In this document: positions 47,121 to 58,808 of the stretch, one piece after another | Layout of the letters: every line of letters starts with the position of its first letter | How positions within the stretch are numbered: the stretch's first letter is position 1 | Assembly: GCA_033398695.1 (NCBI GenBank) | Contig: CM065804.1 | Coordinates: 48,701,501-48,765,500, forward strand | DNA length: 64,000 nucleotides | Direction: 5' to 3' | Origin: Orobanche coerulescens | Taxonomy: Eukaryota; Streptophyta; Magnoliopsida; Lamiales; Orobanchaceae | Notes under the pieces: generated by a model | What the model saw: the letters and a program-made list of their open reading frames with translations, nothing else | The model's database searches: none | Told to the model about the DNA's origin: nothing | Translations under genes and position numbers: made by a program

Positions 47121-48955
47121 AAACTTAAAGCAGTAGGGAGAAGAAATATTTCGCAGAAAAACTCGTGAGATACACAAGAATCAAACTTACGCCCAAACGG
47201 CGAATCATCAATATAGAACACAACAATACATTACCCGAAGGTAAACCAAACCAATGCCGAAAAAGATACGAATTCACAATGCCCGAAGGCTCTAACGGAA
47301 ATACCGATACATCACAATGGCCTGAAAGCCGAATGTACCAAAGCTGCAAATCATCACAAAATAGATCTCAAAGAGACCAACCTGACTGTCGGACATACCC
47401 CTCGGCGTATGAACAACCAGTCGCAAATCGTCGGACATATCCAATACAACATGGACTACGAACGATCAATCAATAAAGCTCAAGAGGGACATCACAGTAC
47501 GCCCGATCCGGAAATGTGTCCGTGCACATGTCCACCCCATATACGGAATCCAGAATATACGTGTGACAATGTGCTTAATTAGCCTCAAGAACTACGCCTC
47601 GTGTGCACGGTCCAATGCGGAAACATCCACGCATGACCATCGAGTGCCTGGCTAAAAATCCTACACATAACCAATCGGTACGCAGACATGATTCCAGATA
47701 TGCCACGATACAACATGAAAACGAAACTCAAGGGATAAAACATCCAATACGGATCATACGACTCACCAAGTGAACGATGACACACGAATAATGAAAGATC
47801 GACACGACCAACGATATTCAAAACAACCATCCTGGAATCAGAATTCCCTAAGGACCGATTAACACGGCAATAATCACAACACCACAATTCGGGAAATCCT
47901 CAACCCTCAACGATCACAAAATTATCGAGTTCACAAGAATAATAGTGTCGCCTTGAGTCGGCCAACACGACAATAATAATTCAACGGATGGGAACTCTCC
48001 TCGACGGTCCCAATTCAATACTTCGATTACGCGGAATGGCCAATCGATAACAACGATACAACGGATGAGAATATCTTTGACAACGGATGGGAATTATCGT
48101 CGATAATCCGAATTCTATTCCTCGATTACCCTAGAACGGTCAATCGATAATCAATGATACGATAGAATAGATGTCCCGGTGTCTTAAACCGACCACCGAA
48201 ATGGAGATGACAAAAGGATATATCAAATGTCCCCAATCGGTTAACGCAACATCATAGCAACAGATCCAATTCGACGACAAAGATTCAACGATGTCTCAGA
48301 ACGACATTGATCGCGAACAATAATAATCGATACATCGATACCGCGAACCGGCTATCGATAGCAACTTTACCAACAAGTATCGTAATGCCTTGAACCGGCC
48401 ATTTACAAACAATAGTAACATTTGGCATAATTTGCCGACGGCGTCGTGTCAACCAATCCCTTGATATCAATACAATCATAAAGAGGCCAAGTTCCAAAAT
48501 GATACACACAATCGTACGCCTACACGATAACATTAGTCTCATTGATTAGTACGAGTATAAAACTTGTCTCGATATCAATACAACGTACTGTTACCAATTC
48601 AGTTGATTTCGTCTTACGAATTCCCTCAGTCTCGACCAAGTTAATCTACGAACCCTTCAACCTTAACCGCAACACAACAGTCATAATTCACGATCAAACA
48701 TCATAGCTTATTGTAAGACGAAGGATTAATAATCAACAGGTTCGATGACGACCAATATCAACACCACCAAATCACAAGCTCAACCGTTTGAACCATATCT
48801 CGACTAAACATAGTCTGAACAATCCAACTCAGACACTGACAAACCCTGTCCACAATACGAGTTGAAATATGGTGATCATATCCGCAACAAATAAGGACCA
48901 ATAATAAAGGTCTAAAAGTCCCAAACTCAATTCTTAAATACGAATTGACAAGGTT
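47121..48955 (-). other. Non-coding interior of K, left part
   Basis: About 1.8 kb without domain content. In minus direction it resembles the second half of C's LTR (GGTCGTGTCGATCTTTCATT, TGTTGTATCGTGGCATATC, ATGTGTAGGATTTTTAGCC, GGACCGTGCACACGAGGCG). At about 48016-48045 and 48120-48150 there are hairpin units of the kind ATCGATTGRCC...GGTAATCGA, as in B's minisatellite. Confidence 0.65.
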
Positions 48956-48960
48956 CCCTT

Positions 48961-51280
48961 TGTAATACCCGGTTCTAATTCAGTCATTATCATTCAGTAA
49001 TTTCATTCGGTGATTGTCACTCAGTGGATTTTCACTCATTTATAATCATTCATCAATCATGTTCATTCACCCGTGTTCACCGTTCGTAGAAACTTCGAGT
49101 TGTGTATCGTTATTGTTCATTGTTTCAACTTTCCTCATATGAGTTCGACTTTGTTAGATCACCATTAATTTTTGGTAACTCCAAAAATTCTAAATCTCTG
49201 CAATATTATAGAGCATCGAGTTAGCTTTCCAATGGTTCAAACGGTGAGTCAATCGGAGTCCGGACGAGAGAGTTATGGTCGTTTTAGCTCAACCGCTCAT
49301 TTTTTCAGTGTTGGCCGATCACTGCCGAACCAACTCGGCCGTGTCGTCCGACACGGCCCGTGCCGTACTCGTCCGGAAAATGCCGAAGTCTCTGCCTCAG
49401 ACCCGACCGTGTGTCGCAGCGCGGCAGTCGGACTCTTCCGGATAAGCTGTAACCGATCGCCCGACGCCCGACCGTGTCGTGCAGCGCACGGCCGAGTCAT
49501 GTCGAGTCGCCGCTGACGGGTCATCGTCGGAAGGCCCTCGCGCCGCGACCGTGTCAAGCGAGACACGGTCGAGTCCCCTGTCGGCCGGTATGCGACACGA
49601 CCGTGCCGATCGGCACGGGCCGTGTCCGGCAGGTAGTCAACCCTATAAATTCATTTTTGAGCATTTCACTCATTCCTTCCAGCTTTTTCCACCTTTACGA
49701 GAGAGAGAAGCTTGAGGGAGAGTTTTCTTCATCAATTATCATTTGAGTGTGTATTTTCATCACCTTCAATCATTTGGGAAGCTTGGATACTCGATTAAAC
49801 GCGTGTTCTTCTGATTAAAGTACTTGGATCTTCAAGAGGTAATTCCTTCAACACCTTGGACTTCGATTTTGTGTTGATATATGATGTTTTGGACGTTATA
49901 ATCATGTTATATGAAGGGATATGTATATGATTATGAGTTTGTATAAGGATTCATTGGATTATTGAGGGAATATTCAAGAACACTTTGAATATCGAGTTGA
50001 AATTGGGGGTTTTCGATTAATTGTCGTTGAAATCACATTTTCGGATATTCGTCTTGGATTATTAATCATATTGAAGATGTTTTGTTGGTTTGAAACACTT
50101 CTTGGGGGATTTGATATTGGTATATTGAAGTTTGATTGTAAACAATCGGAGTTTGGACGCAACGTGTTTGTTTTAATGCCTCAATGGACTTAGTTTTATC
50201 GTATCGATGTTTTGAGTTCGTTATATTCGTGTTTGATTCGTATATTGAACGGATTGTTGGATATTGTATAATTCAAGGTTGTTCGAGCGACCGATATCTC
50301 AATTAGGACATTGTTCGTGGAAGGATAATTGTCACCGGTATTGTGTAAGTTAATTCTTACTCGGTTAAAAGGATATTCATACCTTTTGTTGTTGATCATT
50401 CATAATCATAACTCATTCATCATTGTATTAATCATATTAAAACTTGTTATCATCAATAAATCACTTCAGTCATAAGGAACGACGGTTCCAATCATTTCAT
50501 TGAGCTGTCATTTACTTCACTACTATTTTCATCTCGGTGAGTCATTCTTGACCTTGTCAGATTATTATTTATTCATTGATATTCATTACGGTCATTCTCT
50601 TTCATATGACCTTCTGGGTTCATATTGCGTGGCCGGGTGTGGCTGTGTGGAATATTTAGTCGGGCACACGATGGTTTATGTATTGGGTTCACCGATACAT
50701 TAGACCGTGCACACGGGAAAGCGTTACACCGTGAGACTAATTAGGTACACGGACGGATGTTGTACACTTGCACAGAACATTACGGGCGTACTATGATACT
50801 CCTCTTCATCGTAATTCATAACTAAGAATATTTCATAACTTCAGTTAATCATGATTGAGTATTTTTCAACCCTTGAGGATTGTTGTTCTTTGTAACTGAC
50901 CCTGTCTGGGGATTTTGTTTTTCAGGTCATGGCAAGGCAAACGCACGGGAATAGCATGTTGATGTCGAGGAGTCCTAGTGATACTAGTAGGGGGCCTCGA
51001 TCTTTCAGTTATTCATGTTATTGTCCTTTATTTTCCGCTGCAGACTTTCATTTGAATACTCCGTTTCATTCAGTGTTGTGTATTTTATCTTCATATAAAA
51101 TACACTAGTATTCGGTATTGTCCTGGTGTGTTGTAACTAAACTCCTCATCGGAGTAATTATTGTTGTAATGTAGTTCGGTACTACATTTATCTTGTGTAA
51201 TTCATTCATTTTCATTTGCCTGGTGGGTCCCAGTTGGGGATCTACGGCACTGTAATATCCGCCTAGTTTGGGGTGTTAAA
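48961..51280 (+). repeat. 5' LTR of B
   Basis: TGTAATACCCGGTTC...GGGGTGTTAAA (expected TTACA; 3' copy has TTACA). Palindrome-rich block 49315-49625 with CGGCCGTGTC, GACACGG and GTGCCGATCGGCAC, then TATA box CTATAAAT at 49643-49650, a GAGAGAGAGAAGCTTGAGGG leader and AAGAGGTAATTCC, and later a TTTTTCAGGTC acceptor-like site (about 50918). Confidence 0.87.
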
Positions 51281-51284
51281 GAGT

Positions 51285-51296
51285 TGGTATCGGAGC
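51285..51296 (+). other. Primer binding site of B
   Basis: TGGTATCGGAGC four bases after the LTR end. Confidence 0.8.
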
Positions 51297-51872
51297 GTGG
51301 TTTTGAATACTACCTTCCGAGTCATGTCTCATTTGAAATCATTGTCATCAGACTAGTATCATTGGACTTTAGCGCCACGTGTGACCTGTGCAAATGCCGA
51401 GCCAATCAGACCGAAAGAACTGTAAGATTTCTAACGCCATGGTATAATTTCTGGCAATAGTCATTCATTCATCATTCATCAATTAACAATCCTCAAACAT
51501 CATCATTCATTGTGATTAGGACGATCATGTTAACTCATTAATCACTTAATTCATTTCAATACTCAGTTAATAATCAGGACGATCATGTTAACTCATTAAT
51601 TACTCAATTCATTTCATTACTCAGTTGTCAATCTGGATGATCATATTATCAATCTTGTTAAGTTATTCAAGATAATCATTTTAAGAATTTCATCAGATAA
51701 TCATGTAACTTCAGTAAATCATTCATATAATCACTAAGTTAGAGCATGTATACTCATGTTTATCATCTCATGACATAATCATAACGTGCTAATCATGCGG
51801 GAAATATAATCATTATGCGACCTTCCTACTTCCGTATGGAGAGAGCTGTCATGGGATGCACGAGAAGAGGCA
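51297..51872 (+). other. B interior before gag remains
   Basis: AT-rich, with a tandem-like CAGGACGATCATGTTAACTC phrase at about 51520 and 51571 and many ATTCATTCATC runs. No gag capsid motif recognised; the N-terminal part of gag appears lost. Confidence 0.5.
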
Positions 51873-52395
51873 GTGCGAACCGAAATCCGAGAAATAATCA
51901 CTCCGCCGGAAATTGTGCCCGTGACTCGGCTCGATCGTAAGATGTTCGGGTTGATCCACTCACTTTTATGTGCCATGATGACCCATGTGCAGTTGCACAA
52001 TCATCATTGCGCCACTTTGGCCGGATTAATCGAGAGAACTCTCCCGTATGAGCCAGCTGCTAAGGAAAGTACTGAACAACAACCTTCATCTGTCAGCAAG
52101 AAATCAACGAAGCATAATCAATCCGAAGGCGGTCAGTCAACCTTCTAGAAGCCTCGTGTGAGTCCTATCGTTTCGAGCGACCTCCTACGGCGCATAATCG
52201 TGCGGATCTCGCCCCGAGCGGCGCCTCGCCATCACCTGTTTCAATTGTGGAACGCCGTGTCATTTCAGCACTGAGTGTCTGAAACCGTCTATCACGTGCT
52301 ATAATTGTGGGAATTTTGGGCATAAGGCCCGTTGTTGCCGAAAGGACTCCAAGACGGCTCCGGCGGCATCTCAGCCCCGAAGCAACCAGCTTTAA
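51873..52395 (+). pseudogene. B gag C-terminal remains with two zinc knuckles
   Basis: A short frame (51873-52148) with LAGLIERTLPYEPAAKE resembles the end of gypsy gag. In another frame, 52237-52347, two adjacent CCHC knuckles are intact: CFNCGTPCHFSTEC and CYNCGNFGHKARCC, followed by a Ser/Ala/Pro-rich end and TAA at 52393. Zinc knuckles bind the element RNA during packaging. The capsid core is not recognised. Confidence 0.72.
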
Positions 52396-52544
52396 TCGAT
52401 CGCTTTGTCATCGCTGCTTAAGGCAATGGAAGCAAATAGAGTTGGAGCTCGTATTTATCGACGAGAGCGTCCGGTTCGGGACCGCAAGTCCTGCATTCAT
52501 ATGATGAGGAAAATCGACGATCCGGTGGTCCGAATGATTTCAGG

Positions 52545-55500
52545 TATACTCGTAATTTTATTTCAACTTGTGTGTACCTTTTGATGTTGGTACACCGCAT
52601 TCATTCATTTTCGAATCATGCTTGAATAGACTTATTTCGGGATAGTCCTATTGCTTGTGGACCTCATACCATCGGTCTACCTGACGATGGAAGAATTTTC
52701 GGAATCATACCTAAGTAAGCTTAGTAACCGCGATTGGTTGGTGGACCTAATCGTGGTGAATTTATCTTAGGACGATGTAATTTCGGTATTAGTTGGTTTA
52801 ACCGTCTTGATACTATCCTCAGTATTTGTTAGCATTTGGTCGCTATCTTTCCGTCGTTGGTTGTCGAATGTGTGCTTCAGGGAAGTAATCCCCGTTGTTC
52901 CAGTAGAATTTCTATTATGGTGGAAGCAGAGAAATTCCGTAATCGAACTATTCAAGCATTCATTATATCATTTTCATCGATTGGCCTTTCTAAGGCAATC
53001 GAGTTATTCAATCATTCCTTATATCATTTCCATCGATTGGCCTTTCTAAGGCAATCGAGTTATTCAATCATTCTTTGTATTATTTTCATCGATTGGCCTT
53101 TCTAAGGCAATCGAGTCATTCAATCATTCATTGTATCATTTTCATCGATTGGCCTTTCAAAGGCAATCGAGTTATTCAAACATTCATTGTATCATTTTCA
53201 TCGATTGGCCTTTCTAAGGCAATCGAGTTGTTCAATTATTATTGGTATCTCTTTTTATCGATTGACCATTCTAGGGCAATCGAAATGTTCAATCATTCGT
53301 GGTATCATTATCATTGATTGACGATGTATTTCCAGACGAGTTATCTAGTTGCCTTCACATAGAGTAGAGGAATTCAGGAGTGAGTGGGAGCCGGTACGTC
53401 CCATTTATCGAAGGCACCGTATCGGATGGCCCCGACCTAAATGCGAGAGTTGAAGAATCAACTTGAGGACTTGTTCGAGAAAGGTTATATCCAACCGAGT
53501 ACGTCCCCGTGGGGAGCACCAGTGCTGTTTGTCAAGAAGAATGATAGTTCTTTTCGCTTGTGTATCGATTACCAGAAGTTGAACAGGGTGATGATCAAGA
53601 GTAGTATCCTTTACCTCGTATTGATGATCTTTTAGATCAACTTCAGGGAGCTTCAGTATTTTCCAAGATCGACTTAAGATCTGGATATCACCAGTTGCGA
53701 ATTCGAGAATCGGATATCGCGAGGACAGCGTTTCGTACACGCTATGGTCATTATGAGTTCGTAGTTATGCCGTTCGGACTAACTATTACACTCGCGTATT
53801 CATGGAGTTAATGAATCGGGTTTTCATCGACTTTTTGGATCAGTTTGTTGTTGTCTCCATCGATGACATTTTGATTTAGTCTCGTGATCGAGAGGAACAC
53901 GAGGTTCATCTTCATCAGGTTCTCGACGTGTTGAGACGAGAGCAACTTTATGGAAAGTTTTCCAAATGTGAGTTCTGGAGGTCCGAATTGAATTTCTCGG
54001 GCATGTAATTTCATCTGACAGAGTTCGTGTCGACCCTCAGAAGATGGAGACTATCCGAGATTGGCAACCTCCGAAAGATATTAAGTAAATCCGATGTTTC
54101 CTCGGATTAGTTGGTCAATTATCCAACCCACGATCTGGAGCTAGCAGCCATGGTTTTTGCGTTGGGGATTTGGCGTCGTTGCCTTTATGGCATCACCTGT
54201 CATATCTTCACAAATCACAAGAATTTAAGTATATATTTACTCACAAGGAGTTAAATATGCGACATATGCGGTGGTGGGAATTAATCAAAGATTATGATAT
54301 CGAGATCCTTTACCAACCGGGGAAGGCAAACGTTGTCGCCGACGCCTTGAGTCGTAAGTCCGTTCAGGAGCAGATGCTTGCTCGTTTATCAGTTCAGAAG
54401 GAACTCCAACAGAAATTCCTTAGACCCGAGACCGAGGTCTGGCTTCAGCGAGTTCAGAGACAGCTTTGTATGTTAGAGATTTCATCATCTCTTGAGGATG
54501 CAATCAGGGAGAATCAGGGTTCAGACCCAGCATTGTTGCGCATTCGAGAGGATGTGGCTCAGGGAAAAGCCCCTGGATTCGTGATCCACGAGGATGGACT
54601 TTTGAGGTTTAAGAACCGGTTGTGCGTACCGGCGAATGACGAGTTGAAAAACTCTATTTTGAGAGAAGCTCATGCTACCCCTTATTCTATTCATCCGGTC
54701 CAAGAAGATGTACAAGGACTTGAAACAAAATTACCGGTGGAGTAATATGAAGCGAGAAGTCGCAAAATTTGTTTCGAGATGCTTAACTTGCCAACAAGTC
54801 AAGATTGAACATCGCCGATCAAGGCGGTATGTCAAACCTCTCCCTATTCCAGAGTGGAAGTGGGAAGACATTTCTATGGATTTCATCACGAGTTGCCGAC
54901 AGTCGCCGTGGCATGAAAACGAACGGGGTGAGTGTGGACAGCTAAACTAAATCAGCTCATATCCTTCAGAACAAGGATACGAGTGCACCCGAGAGACTGT
55001 CCGAGTTATTCATCAAGGAGATAGTAAGACTGCACGGTACTCCTAAGAGTATCGTTTCCGATCGTGACGGACGATTTGTGTCTCATTTTTGGAAATCAGT
55101 TCATCGTGCTATGGGAACTCAGCTTAATCTCAGTACTGCCTTTCATCCTCAGTCCGACGGACAATCAGAGAGGACTATTCAGACATTAGAGGACATGTTG
55201 AGAGCTTGCGTTCTCGATTGGAAGGACGATTGGGAAGCCCAACTACCGCTGATCGAGTTCACGTATAATAATAGTTGGCATGCCTCCATTAAGATGGCAC
55301 CTTACGAGGCCTTGTACGGTCGTCGTTGTCGATCTCCCTTGTGTTGGGATGACTTGTCAGAATCAATCGGCACCGAACTCGATATGCTTATAGCCGCCCG
55401 GGAGAAGGTAGCTTTGATCAAGAGTCGTATGTTGACAAATTTCGTAGTCGACGTAAATCATATGCGATAATCGTCGCCGACCACCGGAGTTCGAGACGGT

Positions 55501-55912
55501 GATCATGTTTTGGTCTAGGTATCCCCGAGTCGAGGTATTTTCCGCTTCGGAAAACGGGGAAGTTGAGTCCGAGATTCATCGACCGCTTGAAATTTTGGAT
55601 CGAGTAGGCGAGTTAGCTTATCGACATGCTACCTCCGGCGTTGAGCCGAATTCATAATGTGTTTCATGTCTCTCGCCATGGAAGTATGTTGCCGACCCGA
55701 GCCACATACTTCAGTTCGACGAAATCGAGATCGCGGATGATCATTCGTACGAGGAGCGTCCTGTACGAGTGTTGGAGCGGCGAATCAAACAGTTGAGGAA
55801 TAAGACGATACCTTTTGTCAAGATTCAGTGGTCTAGACACGGAGTCGAAGAGGCTACTTGGGAAACCGAGGATAGTATGCGGGAGGGTTATCCCGAGTTG
55901 TTTGACCCTTAG
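52545..55912 (+). pseudogene. B pol: protease, reverse transcriptase, RNase H, integrase, chromodomain (broken)
   Basis: Protease trace FDVGTPHSFIF at about 52585 (the usual FDSGATHSFI is altered). A 56-bp minisatellite (52935-53330) follows. Reverse transcriptase 53345-54050: [32 protein letters not shown], then after a frameshift [31 protein letters not shown] and a damaged IDDIL box. About 300 bp of the RNase H start are missing near 54105. [20 protein letters not shown] and [15 protein letters not shown] remain. Integrase 54660-55470: [34 protein letters not shown] (with the catalytic Glu), YNNSWHASIKMAPYEALYGR. Tail 55706-55912: VRVLERRIKQLRNKTIPFVK and EEATWETEDSMREGYPELF, chromodomain-like. 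Confidence 0.85.
52935..53330. repeat. 56-bp minisatellite with hairpin core inside B pol
   Basis: The phrase CATCGATTGGCC recurs at 52975, 53031, 53087, 53143 and 53199, exactly 56 bp apart, with a more divergent sixth copy at about 53255. Each unit has arms CGATTGGCCTT and AAGGCAATCG around TCT, pairing except for one bulged base. It lies between protease and reverse transcriptase. Confidence 0.9.
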
Positions 55913-55917
55913 TTTTC

Positions 55918-55943
55918 GGGACGAAACTCTTTAAGGGGGTGTA
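55918..55943 (+). other. Polypurine phrase of B
   Basis: GGGACGAAACTCTTTAAGGG followed by GGTGTA, directly before the 3' LTR. Confidence 0.78.
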
Positions 55944-58262
55944 TGTAATACCCGGTTCTAATTCATCATTATCATTCAAGAATTTCATTCGGTGATTGTC
56001 ACTCAGTGGATTTTCACTCATTTATAATCATTCATCAATCATGTTCATTCACCCGTGTTCACCGTTCGTAGAAACTTCGAGTTGTGTATCGTTATTGTTC
56101 ATTGTTTCAACTTTCCTCATATGAGTTCGACTTTGTTAGATCACCATTAATTTTTGGTAACTCCAAAAATTCTAAATCTTTGCAATATTATAGAGCATCG
56201 AGTTAGCTTTCCAATGGTTCAAACGGTGAGTCAATCGGAGTCCGGACGAGAGAGTTATGGTCGTTTTAGCTCAACCGCTCATTTTTTCAGTGTTGGCCGA
56301 TCACTGCCGAACGAACTCGGCCGTGTCGTCCGACACGGCCCGTGCCGTACTCGTCCGGAAAATGCCGAAGTCTCTGCCTCAGGACCCGACCGTGTCGTCT
56401 GGCACGGCCGAGTCGGACTCTTCCGGATAAGCCAGAACCGACTGCCCAGCACGCCCGACCGTGTCCCAGGACACGGTCGAGTCATGCCGAGTCGCTGTCG
56501 GACGGGTCACTGTCGGAAGGCCCTCCGCGCCGCGACCGTGTCAAGCAGGACACGGCCGAGTCCTGCTCGGCCCTGTCGGCCAACAGGCGACACGCCCGTG
56601 CCGATCGGCACGGGCCGTGTCCGGCAGGGTAGTCAACCCCTATAAATTCATTTTTTGAGCATTTCAGCTCATTCCTTCCAGTTTTTTCCACCTTTTACGA
56701 GAGAGAGAAGCTTGAGGGAGAGTTTTCTTCATCAATTATCATTTGAGTGTGTATTTTTCATCACCTTCAATCATTTGGGAAGCTTGGATACTCGATTAAA
56801 CGCGTGTTCTTCGGATTAAAGTACTTGGATCTTCAAGAGGTAATTCCTTCAACACCTTGGACTTCGATTTTGTGTTGATATATGATGTTTTGGACGTTAT
56901 AATCATGTTATATGAAGGGATATGTATATGATTATGAGTTTGTATAAGGATTCATTGGATTATTGAGGGAATATTCAAGAACACTTTGAATATCGAGTTG
57001 AAATTGGGGGTTTTCGATTAATTGTCGTTGAAATCACGTTTTCGGATATTCGTCTTGGATTATTAATCATATTGAAGATGTTTTGTTTGTTTGAAACACT
57101 TCTTGGGGGATTTGATATTGGTATATTGAAGTTTGATTGTAAACAATCGGAGTTTGGACGCAACGTGTTTGTTTTAATGCCTCAATGGACTTAGTTTTAT
57201 CGTATCGATGTTTTGAGTTCGTTATATTCGTGTTTGATTCGTATATTGAACGGATTGTTGGATATTGTATAATTCAAGGTTGTTCGAGCGACCGATATCT
57301 CAATTAGGACGTTGTTCGTGGAAGGATAATTGTCACCGGTATTGTGTAAGTTAATTCTTACTCGGTTAAAAGGATATTCATACCTTTTGTTGTTGATCAT
57401 TCATCATTGTATTAATCATATTAAAACTTGTTATCGTCAATAAATCACTTCAGTCATAAGGAACGACGGTTCCAATCATTTCATTGAGCTGTCATTTACT
57501 TCACTACTATTTTCATCTCGGTGAGTCATTCTTGACCTTGTCAGATTATTATTTATTCATTGATATTCATTACGGTCATTCTCGTTCATATGACCTTCTG
57601 GGTTCATATTGCGTGGCTGGGTGTGGCTGTGTGGAATTTTTAGTCGGGCACACGATGGTTTATGTATTGGGTTCACCGATACATTAGACCGTGCACACGG
57701 GAAAGCGTTACACCGTGAGACTAATTAGGTACACGGACGGATGTTGTACACTTGCACAGAACATTACGGGCGTACTATGATACTCCTCTTCAGCGTAATT
57801 CATAACTAAGAATATTTCATAACTTTGATTAATCATGATTGAGTATTTTCAACCCTTGAGGATTGTTGTTCTTTGTAATCGACCCGTCTGGGGATTTTGT
57901 TTTTCAGGTCATGGCAAGGCAAACGCACGGGAATAGCATGTTGATGTCGAGGAGTCCTAGTGATACTAGTAGGGGGCCCCGATCTTTCAGTTATTCATGT
58001 TATTGTCCTTTATTTTCCGCTGCAGACTTTCATTTGAATACTCCGTTTCATTCAGTGTTGTGTATTTTATCTTCATATAAAATACACTAGTATTCGGTAT
58101 TGTCCTGGTGTGTTGTAACTAAACTCCTCATCGGAGTAATTATTGTTGTAATGTAGTTCGGTACTACATTTATCTTGTGTAATTCATTCATATTCATTTG
58201 CCTGGTGGGTCCCAGTTGGGGATCTACGGCACTGTAATATCCGCCTAGTTTGGGGTGTTACA
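55944..58262 (+). repeat. 3' LTR of B
   Basis: Nearly identical to 48961-51280 outside the palindrome block (56298-56632). TATA box CTATAAAT at 56640-56647. Ends GGGGTGTTACA followed by CCCTT. Confidence 0.88.
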
Positions 58263-58267
58263 CCCTT

Positions 58268-58808
58268 CTCGTAAATCCGTAGTTAAAATTTTCCGATGAT
58301 CATCGTTAATTCGAACCATCCAATTAGTTCAACATTATAGATAATCATATTCTAAGGTGATCAAACAATCCAATCATTCGATTTGAATATTTGCTCCATA
58401 CGTATGGGCTTCCAAATTCAGAGATGAATAATAGACTCATCAAACTCATAATCACATTCGTATTTCCTATACGAATATTATTTCCAACACATAGTTTAGC
58501 TCTAGATATGAATATTCCATATTCATTTTCAAAACATCAACACTTCTAAAAAAAAAATTTTCATCACCTCGTATAATTCAAGAGTTCTTCAAGAACATGA
58601 AATATCCGAAATCACGTTCAGAACAACATATCCGAGGTATATATCTCCATGTTACCATTTTCTTCATCATGTCATTCATACAATCTCAAGAATCGCAACA
58701 AAACCCTTATCACCATATGAAGAAGATCTCAATGATCATATCAACATCCGAAATCTCTTATTACAATTCCAATGAATCTCGTATAACATTATCACATGAT
58801 ACCATAAT
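58268..58808 (-). other. Non-coding interior of K, between B and L
   Basis: In minus direction resembles C's LTR at about 29830-29980 (TTGAAGAAGGATTCG / GATCTTCTTCATATGGTGAT, GGTTTTGTTG.GATTCTTG). No coding signal. Confidence 0.55.

Larger units (their letters stand above)
48961..58262 (+). mobile_element. B: Ty3/gypsy chromovirus-like element
   Basis: Complete plus-strand element of 9.3 kb, LTRs 48961-51280 and 55944-58262, target duplication CCCTT (48956-48960, 58263-58267). Primer site 51285, gag remains with two zinc knuckles, pol with protease, reverse transcriptase, RNase H and integrase, chromodomain-like tail, polypurine phrase 55918-55943. All coding parts are broken, yet the LTRs are very alike outside the GC-rich array. 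That suggests it was either copied in trans while already defective or that some breaks are sequence errors. Confidence 0.88.

Noticed and set aside
52935..53330. Regular repeat that could look like a CRISPR array
   Set aside because: Units are contiguous 56-mers without variable spacers and lie inside plant retrotransposon pol.
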